From Fidelibacterota bacterium (lineage in GTDB: Bacteria > Fidelibacterota > Fidelibacteria > Fidelibacterales > Fidelibacteraceae): 14,866 nt of DNA. The stretch lies in contig JAUXEL010000026.1 of NCBI GenBank assembly GCA_030620575.1, positions 1-14,866 on the forward strand, in the 5' to 3' direction. Numbering within the stretch: position 1 is the stretch's first letter; every line of letters begins with the position of its first letter. Positions 7,159 through 14,779 of the stretch are shown here, one piece after another. The translations under genes were made by a program, and so were the position numbers. Below the pieces are notes generated by a model, which was not told where the DNA came from, ran no database searches, and saw nothing but the letters and a program-made list of their open reading frames with translations.

Positions 7159-10100
7159 TTGGCATTTAGCACATTACAGCAACAGTCGGCAAGCAAAGAC
7201 TTTCAAAAGATACAGATTCGTCTTTCTTCGCCGGAATCAATTTTAAGTAAATCTCGGGGTGAAGTCCTTAAACCCGAGACTATAAACTATCGTTCATATA
7301 AACCTGAAAAAGACGGTTTATTCTGTGAAAAGATTTTTGGTCCCGTGAAGGACTGGGAATGTCACTGCGGTAAATACAAACGTATTCGCTACAAAGGCAT
7401 TATCTGCGACCGTTGCGGCGTTGAAGTTACCCGCAAAAGTGTTCGCCGTGAACGCATGGGGCACATTAATTTGGCCGTTCCGGTTGTTCACATCTGGTTC
7501 CTGAAATCGATCCCTTCCAAGTTGGCGAATGTACTGGGAATTCCCGCAAAAAAATTAGAACAGATCATTTATTATGAATCCTATGTGGTTATTCAGCCCG
7601 GGAAAGCCGAAGTCGAAGAAAATGGAAAGGTTCGTCCGGTCAGACAGATGGAACTACTGGACGAAGATACATATTTTGACCTTCTGTATACCTATGGTGA
7701 AGAAGCAGAGGAACCGATTGAAGAAGAAGATTTGTTTATTGCAAAAACCGGAGCACAGGCCGTATATGAATTGCTGGTCGATCTGGATATTCCGGAATTA
7801 GTAAAGGACTTTAAAGTACGGCTTAAAAAAACCCGGTCTGTTTCTGAACGCGATGATATTGTCAAACGCCTAAAGATTTTAAAATCGTTTATAACTATAG
7901 ATGGAAATGACCCCATTAATCGTCCCGAGTATATGATCCTGAAAGTATTGCCGGTTATTCCGCCGGAATTACGACCTCTTGTTCCGCTCGAGGGCGGCCG
8001 CTTTGCGGCATCTGATTTAAACGATTTATATCGCAGGGTTATCATCCGGAACAATCGATTAAAACAATTGATCGATATTAAAGCTCCGGAAGTTATTTTG
8101 CGAAATGAAAAGCGAATGTTGCAGGAAGCAATTGATTCGTTATTTGATAATGGAAGAAAACGTGCGGCAGTCCGGTCCGGTACCCGCCGTCCTCTGAAAT
8201 CATTATCGGACATGTTAAATGGAAAAGAAGGACGTTTCCGTCAGAATCTTCTGGGAAAACGTGTTGACTATTCCGCCCGTTCCGTTATTGTGGTTGGACC
8301 GGAATTAAAGATGCACGAATGCGGAATCCCCAAGCTTATGGCAACAGAATTGTTCAAGCCGCATTTAATTCGGGAATTATTGGTTCGTGGCAAAGCCGGA
8401 ACAACAAAGGTTGCCAAAAATATGGTTGAACAGCGCGATCCGGAAGTTATGAAACTTCTGGAATATGTGGTTAAGGATCATCCGGTACTGCTAAACCGCG
8501 CACCGACCCTTCACCGTTTAGGTATTCAGGCATTTCAACCTATTTTAATCGACGGAAAAGCCATTCGTATTCACCCTCTGGTTTGTGCGGCATTTAACGC
8601 CGACTTTGACGGTGACCAAATGGCGGTTCACGTACCTCTTTCTCTTAAAGCACAGATTGAATCTCGTATGCTGATGCTTGCAAGCAGTAATATTCTTCAT
8701 CCCGCGAACGGACATCCAATAGCTGTTCCCTCTCAGGATATGGTATTAGGCGTATACTATATTACGCGTGCAAAATCAAATCAGCTTGGAGAAGGCACGG
8801 TATTCTATAGTGCAGATGAAGCACTGCTTGCTCTGGATAATCACTGGGTTACTCTCCATGCAGAAGTAAAAGTACGTATAAACGGAAAAATTATTTCTAC
8901 AACTGTCGGGCGAATTTTATTTAACTCGATCGTCCCCGATGGACTGCCTTTCTATAATGAATTGATCGCTAAAAAAAGCATAGAAAGTATTATCAGTGAA
9001 TGTAATCGCATAGTCGGTATAAACCGGACTATTGAGTTTCTTGATGATTTAAAAAATCTTGGATTTTCTATGGCGACGCGTTCCGGAACATCCATCGCTT
9101 TGTCTGATGTTATTATTCCGAAGGAAAAATTTAAAATTATTGACGAAACCGCAAAAAAAGTTAATGAAATTAATGATAAACGTGATCGTGGTGTGATAAC
9201 TGAAAATGAACGCTACAATAAGGTGATTGATGCATGGTCAATAACTACTGATGCCGTTCAGTCGGTCATGAATAAAATACTGGAAGAAGATAACGAAGGA
9301 TTTAACCCTTTATCTATGATGTCAGATTCCGGTGCTCGTGGTTCAAAGGACCAGATCAAACAGTTGGCAGGTATGCGTGGATTAATGAATAAACCGCAAA
9401 AAAATGTAACCGGTGGAAGCGGCGAAATTATTGAAACGCCGATTACATCGAACTTTAAAGAAGGTCTGACTGTACTGGAATACTTTATTTCTACCCACGG
9501 TGCGCGTAAGGGACTTTCTGATACTGCTCTGAAAACTGCGGATGCAGGATACTTAACACGCCGTTTGGTTGATGTGGCACAAGATGTGGTTATCAATGAA
9601 GAAGATTGCGGTACGATCAATGGTATTCGCGTTACTTCCCTGAAAGAAGGGGAGAACATTATAGAATCATTGAAAGAACGTATTATCGGTCGAATTTTAC
9701 AGGAAGACATAATTGACCCTCTTACAGATGAAGTGCTGGCTGAAGTCGGCCAATTCGTTGATGAAGAATTGGCAGAAAAGATTTCAAACAGTAACATAAA
9801 ATCGGTATATATTCGCTCGGCACTAACCTGCGAAGCTAAAACCGGTGTATGCGCTAATTGTTATGGACGTAATCTGGCGACTGATAAACTGGTCAACCTT
9901 GGAGAAGCAGTCGGCATTATGGCTGCGCAGTCCATTGGCGAGCCCGGCACCCAATTAACTTTGCGTACCTTCCATATCGGTGGTACAGCCAGTCGTTTTA
10001 TTCAGGAATCACATCAAGCTGCCCGCTATAAGGGAAGAGTCGAATTTTCCGATAATCTTCTGATTTCTGAAAATAAACTGAATATTGTTCTGGTTCGAAA

Positions 10101-11451
10101 TGGGAAAGTCTCCATTGTTGACGCCGATAACCGTAATTTAATTACTTATACCGTTCCGCAAGGTGCGAAAGTACATATAAAGAATGGCGATAAAGTAAAA
10201 CCGGAAACCATCTTATATGATTGGGATGCTTATAACGAACATATCGTATCTCGATACGATGGTATCGTGAAGTTTGTTGATTTGATCGAAGGTGTTACCT
10301 ATGATGTGGTAACAGATTCATCCGGTCATGTCGAATGGCAGATTGTTGCTTCAAAAGACCGTGAAAAAACTGCACGAATAGCCATTTATGATGATAGCGG
10401 TGAATTGGTAGGGAAACACATTGCAATGCCTGAAAACAGTTCATTAATAGTGAAAGACGGCGATATAGTTATTCAGGGGCAAACATTAGCAAAACGGTCA
10501 AAAGAAAGTGCTCGCAGTAACGATATTACCGGTGGTTTGCCAAGAGTATCTGAGCTTTTCGAAGCACGGAATCCCAGCAACGAAGCCATTGTATCTGAAG
10601 TTGACGGTCATGTCCGTTTTGATAAATTACAGCACGGTATTCAAACCATTCGCGTAACTAACGAACTGGGAGAAGTATATACCTACAAGATTCCAAAAGG
10701 AAAATACATTCTTGTTCATGAAGGTGATTTAATTCGTTCGGGTGAACCACTGTGTGACGGTGCTATCCCGCCGCGTAAAATTCTTAAGATTCGCGGTGTA
10801 AAAGAAGCAGAAAAACACCTGTTAAATGAAATTCAGCATGTATACCGCCTGCAAGGTGTCCGTATCAACGATAAACATATTGAAATTATTGTACGTCAGA
10901 TGCTGCAAAAAGTTGAAATTAGAGATCCCGGTGATACCGATCTTCTTATTAAAGACAGAATAAGCCGTCAGGAAGTTCAAAGCAAAAATGAGAAACTGTT
11001 TGATATGGTTACTATTTCTGATGCCGGGCATACATCTCTGATTGAAGGTAATATATATCCAAAAAAAATGGTCAAAGAAGACAATGTACGTCATAAAGCA
11101 GCTGAAAAACGGCCCGCAAAATTTAAATCGGCAAGACCTGCTACCTACGACACATTACTGCTTGGTATTACCCGGGCATCACTAAATACAAAAAGCTTCC
11201 TTTCCGCTGCATCATTCCAGGAAACGACCCGCGTCCTTACCGATGCTGCGATATCCGGAAAGATTGACGATCTCAAAGGATTAAAGGAAAATATCATTAT
11301 CGGACGGATGATCCCTGCCGGTACCGGTATGCCAAAATACCTTAAGTTGCATGTTGCGGAACCGGAATATGAAGAAGCTGAAATAGAAGTGGATACGGCA
11401 TTGGCTAATGAACAAGCTCCTGCTGAATCCGTAGAATTACCAACTGAATAA
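7159..11451 (+). CDS. rpoC: DNA-directed RNA polymerase subunit beta'
   Basis: This is the catalytic subunit of RNA polymerase, 1430 residues from a TTG start. The N-terminal zinc site uses C68, C70, C83 and C86 (ECHCGKYKR...CDRCGVEV). The catalytic loop NADFDGDQMAVH (480-491) holds the three Mg-binding aspartates D482, D484 and D486. The second zinc site uses C817, C891, C898 and C901. The bridge helix and trigger loop (MAAQSIGEPGTQLTLRTFHI) are intact. The trigger loop is split by an insertion of about 175 residues (about 945-1121) before DITGGLPRVSELFEAR, at the place of E. coli SI3. The C-terminal LNTKSFLSAASFQETTRVL block is present, and the last 30 or so residues are acidic and not conserved. 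A strong terminator lies 30 bases after the stop. Confidence 0.99.
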   Translation: MAFSTLQQQSASKDFQKIQIRLSSPESILSKSRGEVLKPETINYRSYKPEKDGLFCEKIFGPVKDWECHCGKYKRIRYKGIICDRCGVEVTRKSVRRERMGHINLAVPVVHIWFLKSIPSKLANVLGIPAKKLEQIIYYESYVVIQPGKAEVEENGKVRPVRQMELLDEDTYFDLLYTYGEEAEEPIEEEDLFIAKTGAQAVYELLVDLDIPELVKDFKVRLKKTRSVSERDDIVKRLKILKSFITIDGNDPINRPEYMILKVLPVIPPELRPLVPLEGGRFAASDLNDLYRRVIIRNNRLKQLIDIKAPEVILRNEKRMLQEAIDSLFDNGRKRAAVRSGTRRPLKSLSDMLNGKEGRFRQNLLGKRVDYSARSVIVVGPELKMHECGIPKLMATELFKPHLIRELLVRGKAGTTKVAKNMVEQRDPEVMKLLEYVVKDHPVLLNRAPTLHRLGIQAFQPILIDGKAIRIHPLVCAAFNADFDGDQMAVHVPLSLKAQIESRMLMLASSNILHPANGHPIAVPSQDMVLGVYYITRAKSNQLGEGTVFYSADEALLALDNHWVTLHAEVKVRINGKIISTTVGRILFNSIVPDGLPFYNELIAKKSIESIISECNRIVGINRTIEFLDDLKNLGFSMATRSGTSIALSDVIIPKEKFKIIDETAKKVNEINDKRDRGVITENERYNKVIDAWSITTDAVQSVMNKILEEDNEGFNPLSMMSDSGARGSKDQIKQLAGMRGLMNKPQKNVTGGSGEIIETPITSNFKEGLTVLEYFISTHGARKGLSDTALKTADAGYLTRRLVDVAQDVVINEEDCGTINGIRVTSLKEGENIIESLKERIIGRILQEDIIDPLTDEVLAEVGQFVDEELAEKISNSNIKSVYIRSALTCEAKTGVCANCYGRNLATDKLVNLGEAVGIMAAQSIGEPGTQLTLRTFHIGGTASRFIQESHQAARYKGRVEFSDNLLISENKLNIVLVRNGKVSIVDADNRNLITYTVPQGAKVHIKNGDKVKPETILYDWDAYNEHIVSRYDGIVKFVDLIEGVTYDVVTDSSGHVEWQIVASKDREKTARIAIYDDSGELVGKHIAMPENSSLIVKDGDIVIQGQTLAKRSKESARSNDITGGLPRVSELFEARNPSNEAIVSEVDGHVRFDKLQHGIQTIRVTNELGEVYTYKIPKGKYILVHEGDLIRSGEPLCDGAIPPRKILKIRGVKEAEKHLLNEIQHVYRLQGVRINDKHIEIIVRQMLQKVEIRDPGDTDLLIKDRISRQEVQSKNEKLFDMVTISDAGHTSLIEGNIYPKKMVKEDNVRHKAAEKRPAKFKSARPATYDTLLLGITRASLNTKSFLSAASFQETTRVLTDAAISGKIDDLKGLKENIIIGRMIPAGTGMPKYLKLHVAEPEYEEAEIEVDTALANEQAPAESVELPTE

Positions 11452-11453
11452 AA

Positions 11454-11470
11454 TATTCTGTAACAGAATA
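11454..11470 (+). repeat. 17-base palindrome after rpoC
   Basis: TATTCTG TAA CAGAATA is a perfect 7-bp inverted repeat with a 3-base centre, beginning 3 bases after the rpoC stop and ending 10 bases before the terminator stem. As RNA it would be a small hairpin beside the terminator. As DNA it has the form of a dimeric-repressor site. No U-tract follows it, so it is not a terminator on its own. Its function is unknown. Confidence 0.5.
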
Positions 11471-11480
11471 AACATAAAGC

Positions 11481-11511
11481 GCCCTGTTTTTTAGCAGGGC
11501 TTTTTTTATTT
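11481..11511 (+). terminator. Intrinsic terminator of the rpoBC transcription unit
   Basis: GCCCTG (11481-11486) pairs with CAGGGC (11495-11500) around the 8-base loop TTTTTTAG, followed at once by seven T (11501-11507) and then ATTT. This is a textbook rho-independent terminator, with A residues upstream that can pair partly with the T-tract. It closes the beta operon and separates it from rpsL. Confidence 0.92.
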
Positions 11512-11757
11512 GGAGTTGAAAAAGCAGAGGTGACTGATTATTCACCCTTACAGATACAATTAGACCAATAATGATAAAAAAATAGTTCGTAAACTTGTCG
11601 GCAAAAAGCCATAAAATTGCAATCTTAAAACATTCCAATTGCTGCATAATTTGAAGGTATCGTTACAATATAAATTCTCAGAAAAAAACATAGATAATGA
11701 GTTTAAATAAAGCAAGAAATACCAGAAAAAAATACTCCTAAAAAATCAAACAAAAAC
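11512..11757 (+). other. A-rich gene-free spacer between the beta and str operons
   Basis: I see no gene here. The only open frames are short, lack ribosome sites and have no recognisable product. The sequence is visibly A-rich on the + strand, unlike the flanking genes. It contains a 5-bp hairpin possibility (GGTGA 11529-11533 with TCACC 11542-11546) and several runs of five to seven A, most densely from 11726 onward, just before the promoter candidate. The likely role is the upstream control region of rpsL-rpsG-fusA-tuf. Confidence 0.6.
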
Positions 11758-11786
11758 TTGCAAAAAATGATTACATACATTATCTT
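11758..11786 (+). promoter_or_regulatory. Candidate sigma70-type promoter for rpsL-rpsG-fusA-tuf
   Basis: TTGCAA (11758-11763) and TATCTT (11781-11786) are separated by 17 bases and each matches four of six consensus positions. Transcription would begin near 11792-11793, giving a leader of about 28 bases. A promoter is expected here because a strong terminator lies upstream. A-tracts directly upstream could act as an UP element. The elements are imperfect, so the exact site is uncertain. Confidence 0.4.
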
Positions 11787-11806
11787 ATTTGGCTTTTGTG
11801 AAAATT

Positions 11807-11810
11807 GGAG
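11807..11810 (+). promoter_or_regulatory. Ribosome binding site deciding the rpsL start
   Basis: GGAG (within TTGGAGAAA) lies 10 bases before ATG 11821. It supports the start MPTINQLVRQGRKK over an in-frame TTG at 11758, whose 21 extra codons would cover the promoter candidate and match nothing in S12. Confidence 0.75.
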
Positions 11811-11820
11811 AAAAACACTT

Positions 11821-12195
11821 ATGCCCACGATCAATCAGTTAGTACGACAAGGTAGAAAAAAGATCACAAAGAAAAACAAGGTACCGGCCTTGAACGCAAA
11901 CCCGCAGAGACGCGGTGTCTGCACGCGCGTCTATACAACGACGCCGAAAAAACCGAACTCAGCGTTACGAAAAGTTGCGCGTGTTCGCTTAACTACAGGT
12001 ACAGAAGTTACGGCATATATCCCGGGTGAAGGTCACAACCTTCAAGAGCACTCTATTGTGCTGATTGAAGGGGGTCGCGTAAAAGACCTTCCGGGTGTTC
12101 GCTACCATATCATTCGAGGCACACTGGATACAGCCGGTGTGGAAGGTAGACGGCAAAGTCGATCACGTTACGGCACGAAACGGCCGAAATCTTAA
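11821..12195 (+). CDS. rpsL: 30S ribosomal protein S12
   Basis: S12 sits at the decoding centre and the subunit interface, helps set accuracy and is the classical streptomycin-resistance locus. The 124-residue protein has the standard length and starts MPTINQLVRQGRKK. The loop TTPKKPNSALRKV keeps K43 and K44, and the loop GGRVKDLPGVRYH keeps K88, D89 and P91 (counting Met as 1). No known streptomycin-resistance or dependence change is therefore seen. D89 is the equivalent of the residue methylthiolated by RimO in E. coli. The C-terminus SRYGTKRPKS is typical. It is the first gene of the str operon, 369 bases after rpoC, and rpsG begins 17 bases after its stop. Confidence 0.98.
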   Translation: MPTINQLVRQGRKKITKKNKVPALNANPQRRGVCTRVYTTTPKKPNSALRKVARVRLTTGTEVTAYIPGEGHNLQEHSIVLIEGGRVKDLPGVRYHIIRGTLDTAGVEGRRQSRSRYGTKRPKS

Positions 12196-12212
12196 TTGTG
12201 GAGAATTAGTTT

Positions 12213-12683
12213 ATGTCAAGAAGGAATAAACCACCCAAACGCGACGTATTACCGGATCCTAAATACGATTCAAAGGTTGTGACGAAGTTTATCAACAACC
12301 TAATGGAACGGGGTAAGAAGGGTGTTGCCGAAAAAATAATGTATGGCGCAATTGACGTACTTAACGAAAAGACCGGCGGAAAAGGAATGGAAGCATTCCA
12401 GAAAGCGCTTGATAATGTTGCTCCTGTTTTGGAAGTAAAATCCAAACGAATTGGTGGCGCTACATATCAGGTCCCTATTGAAGTTCGCTATAACCGTCGT
12501 TATGCTCTTGCAATGCGTTGGATCATTAATTATGCCAAAGCGCGCTCAGGCAGTACCATGGCCCAAAAATTAGCATCTGAATTGATGTCCGCCTCTAAAA
12601 GCGAGGGTTCGTCAATTAAAAAGAAAGAAGATACACACAGAATGGCTGAAGCAAATAAAGCATTTGCTCATTTCAGTCGTTAA
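12213..12683 (+). CDS. rpsG: 30S ribosomal protein S7
   Basis: S7 is a primary binder of the 3' major domain of 16S rRNA, organises the 30S head and contacts E-site tRNA and mRNA. The 156-residue protein has the family's usual length and starts MSRRNKPPKRDVLPDPKY. Conserved blocks include KFINNLMERGKKGVAEKI, the beta-hairpin region VKSKRIGGATYQVPIEVR and the C-terminal KKKEDTHRMAEANKAFAHF. GGAG at 12200-12203 precedes the ATG by 9 bases. The gaps to rpsL and fusA are 17 bases each, so the three genes are surely co-transcribed. S7 is the translational repressor of this operon in E. coli. The gap here is too short for the E. coli-type rpsL-rpsG structure, so the same control is not evident. Confidence 0.98.
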   Translation: MSRRNKPPKRDVLPDPKYDSKVVTKFINNLMERGKKGVAEKIMYGAIDVLNEKTGGKGMEAFQKALDNVAPVLEVKSKRIGGATYQVPIEVRYNRRYALAMRWIINYAKARSGSTMAQKLASELMSASKSEGSSIKKKEDTHRMAEANKAFAHFSR

Positions 12684-12688
12684 GTGAC

Positions 12689-12694
12689 AGGAAG
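12689..12694 (+). promoter_or_regulatory. Shine-Dalgarno supporting the GTG start of fusA
   Basis: AGGAAG lies 6 bases before GTG 12701. The resulting N-terminus ALDLSKLRNIGIMAHVDAGK is the normal EF-G start, and the next in-frame ATG lies within the G1 region (M14), so GTG is required. Confidence 0.8.
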
Positions 12695-12700
12695 TAATAC

Positions 12701-14758
12701 GTGGCTTTAGACTTATCAAAATTGCGGAATATCGGAATTATGGCTCATGTTGATGCCGGTAAAACGACAACGACAGAGCGTATTTTATATTATACCGGAA
12801 TTTCGCATCGGCTTGGTGAAGTGCATGAAGGCACAGCCATCATGGACTGGATGAAGCAGGAAAAAGAACGCGGTATTACGATCACATCTGCTGCGACTGC
12901 CTGTTTATGGGGAGACCGCCGAATTAATATTATTGATACACCGGGTCATGTTGATTTTACAGCAGAGGTTGAACGTTCATTACGTGTTTTAGACGGTGCT
13001 GTCGCATTATTTTGCGCTGTGGGCGGTGTAGAGCCGCAGTCCGAGACCGTTTGGAAACAAGCCAATAATTATCATGTTCCGCGTATCGCGTTTGTAAATA
13101 AAATGGATCGTGCCGGAGCAGATTTTTTTAATGTACTTGATATGATGCGGAAACGCCTCGGAGCCAATCCGCTTCCGGTATTTCTTCCCATTGGATCAGG
13201 CGATATGTTTAACGGTGTTATTGATTTGATCAATAACCGCTCGATATTATATAAAGATGAAACCCTTGGAAGGGATTTTGAATACGGTTCCATTCCAAAA
13301 GATATGGCCGAAGAGGTCGAAGAGCATCGCTATCATCTGATCGAAGAGATCGCATCCTATGACGATTCCCTTCTTGAAAAATACCTTGAAGGCCGGGAAT
13401 TGACCGAAGCGGAACTAAAAGCAGCTATCCGGAAAGGAACCATTAAGGGAGATATTGTCCCGGTACTGGCTGGATCTGCATTTAAAAACAAGGGAGTTCA
13501 GGAGCTTCTGAATGCTGTTGTAGATTATCTTCCTTCACCGCTTGATGTAAAGGATGTTCACGGTAAAGCTCCAAGAACCGGCAAAGAAGAAATTCGTACT
13601 GCAGATCCCGATGCACCCTTTAGTGCTCTGGCATTTAAAATAATGACTGATCCCTATGTCGGTCGCCTAACCTATATGCGGGTATATAGTGGTCATATTT
13701 CTACCGGAAAATATATGATAAATTCAGAGACGGGGAGACGCGAACGTTTTGGCAGAATCCTAAAAATGCATGCCAACAAACGGGAAGATCTTAAAGAGGC
13801 TTTTGCCGGTGATATTATTGCGGTAGTTGGATTAAAAAACACCCGCACCGGACACACCCTCTGTGATGAGAAACATCAAATTATTCTTGAAGAAATGACT
13901 TTTCCGAATCCGGTTATCAATGTCTCTATTGAACCGGCGAGCAAGGCTGATCAGGAAGCCTTAACGGACGGACTGATAAAACTGTCCGATGAAGATCCTA
14001 CCTTTCAGGTTAAATATGAAGAATCAACCGGACAAACGATCATTTGGGGGATGGGTGAACTTCATTTGGATATCATTGTCGACCGCCTTCGTTGTGAATT
14101 TAAGGTACAGGCTCATGTAAGTAAGCCACAGGTTGCCTATAAAGAAACTATTACAAAATCTGCTCATATTGATGAAATCTTTAAGAAGCAAACCGGCGGA
14201 AGAGGCCAATATGCCCGGGTGATCATTGATATAGAACCTGCAGGAAAAGGCAAGGGTTTTATTTTTGAAAATAAAATTGTTGGGGGTGTAATCCCGAGAG
14301 AATATATTCCTGCAATTAAACGGGGAATAGAAGACGCATGTAAAACCGGTGTCCTGAAAGGATATCCGATGGAAGATATAAAGGTAACGCTTGTTGATGG
14401 CGGGTTCCATCCTGTGGACTCATCAGAAATGGCGTTTAAAGTAGCCGGTAGCAAAGCTTTTCGTAACGCAGTAAAAAAAGCAGGTGCTATTTTATTAGAA
14501 CCGGTTATGTCTGTTGAAGTTATTACACCGGATGAATATTTAGGTGATGTTATGGGTGACCTCACATCGAGACGAGGTCAAATAAAAGGCATGACACCAC
14601 GTAATGATGCTCAGGTCTTAAATGCCGATGTTCCTTTAGCCGGGATGTTCGGATATGCGACAGACTTGAGATCTGTCACCCAGGGTAGGGCAGTGTTCAC
14701 AATGCAATTTGATCATTATGCACCTGCTCCCGCAGCAATTGCGGAACAAGTTAATTAG
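12701..14758 (+). CDS. fusA: Elongation factor G
   Basis: EF-G is the GTPase that drives translocation and, with RRF, ribosome recycling. It is 685 residues from a GTG start, within the usual 680-710. GTPase motifs are G1 AHVDAGKT (15-22), switch I with RGITI (57-61), G3 DTPGH with catalytic H83, G4 NKMD (133-136) and G5 GSAF (258-261). Domain II (SALAFKIMTDPYVGRLTYMR) and domain III follow. Domain IV has loop I GGRGQY and the tip loop around H570, which reads DGGFHPVDSS where E. coli and Thermus have DGSYHD/EVDSS. Domain V carries YLGDVMGDLTSRRGQIKGM and FGYATDLRSVTQGRA. Position between rpsG and tuf supports the housekeeping EF-G rather than a paralogue. tuf follows after 21 bases. Confidence 0.98.
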   Translation: MALDLSKLRNIGIMAHVDAGKTTTTERILYYTGISHRLGEVHEGTAIMDWMKQEKERGITITSAATACLWGDRRINIIDTPGHVDFTAEVERSLRVLDGAVALFCAVGGVEPQSETVWKQANNYHVPRIAFVNKMDRAGADFFNVLDMMRKRLGANPLPVFLPIGSGDMFNGVIDLINNRSILYKDETLGRDFEYGSIPKDMAEEVEEHRYHLIEEIASYDDSLLEKYLEGRELTEAELKAAIRKGTIKGDIVPVLAGSAFKNKGVQELLNAVVDYLPSPLDVKDVHGKAPRTGKEEIRTADPDAPFSALAFKIMTDPYVGRLTYMRVYSGHISTGKYMINSETGRRERFGRILKMHANKREDLKEAFAGDIIAVVGLKNTRTGHTLCDEKHQIILEEMTFPNPVINVSIEPASKADQEALTDGLIKLSDEDPTFQVKYEESTGQTIIWGMGELHLDIIVDRLRCEFKVQAHVSKPQVAYKETITKSAHIDEIFKKQTGGRGQYARVIIDIEPAGKGKGFIFENKIVGGVIPREYIPAIKRGIEDACKTGVLKGYPMEDIKVTLVDGGFHPVDSSEMAFKVAGSKAFRNAVKKAGAILLEPVMSVEVITPDEYLGDVMGDLTSRRGQIKGMTPRNDAQVLNADVPLAGMFGYATDLRSVTQGRAVFTMQFDHYAPAPAAIAEQVN

Positions 14759-14779
14759 TGAAACAAAGGAGTATTTCAC

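Noticed and set aside
7692..8213. Antisense open frame of 173 codons inside rpoC
   Set aside because: It is Ser/Arg-rich, lies opposite conserved beta' sequence and has no recognisable domain.
9258..9797. Antisense open frame of 179 codons inside rpoC
   Set aside because: Ser-rich shadow opposite a conserved region, without a ribosome site.
11529..11546. Hairpin GGTGA/TCACC in the spacer as a regulatory RNA
   Set aside because: Five base pairs in A/T-rich DNA are expected by chance and nothing around them extends the fold.
11405..11647. Antisense open frame of 80 codons over the rpoC end and spacer
   Set aside because: It crosses the terminator hairpin and the palindrome; its length is expected by chance in A/T-rich DNA.
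11646..11653. Bacteroidota-type -7 promoter element (TAATTTG)
   Set aside because: It is one base short of TAnnTTTG and no matching -33 TTTG element was found at the right distance.
11758..11820. N-terminal extension of rpsL from an in-frame TTG
   Set aside because: S12 starts MPTINQLVR with a GGAG site before ATG 11821; the extension has no S12 similarity and overlaps the promoter candidate.
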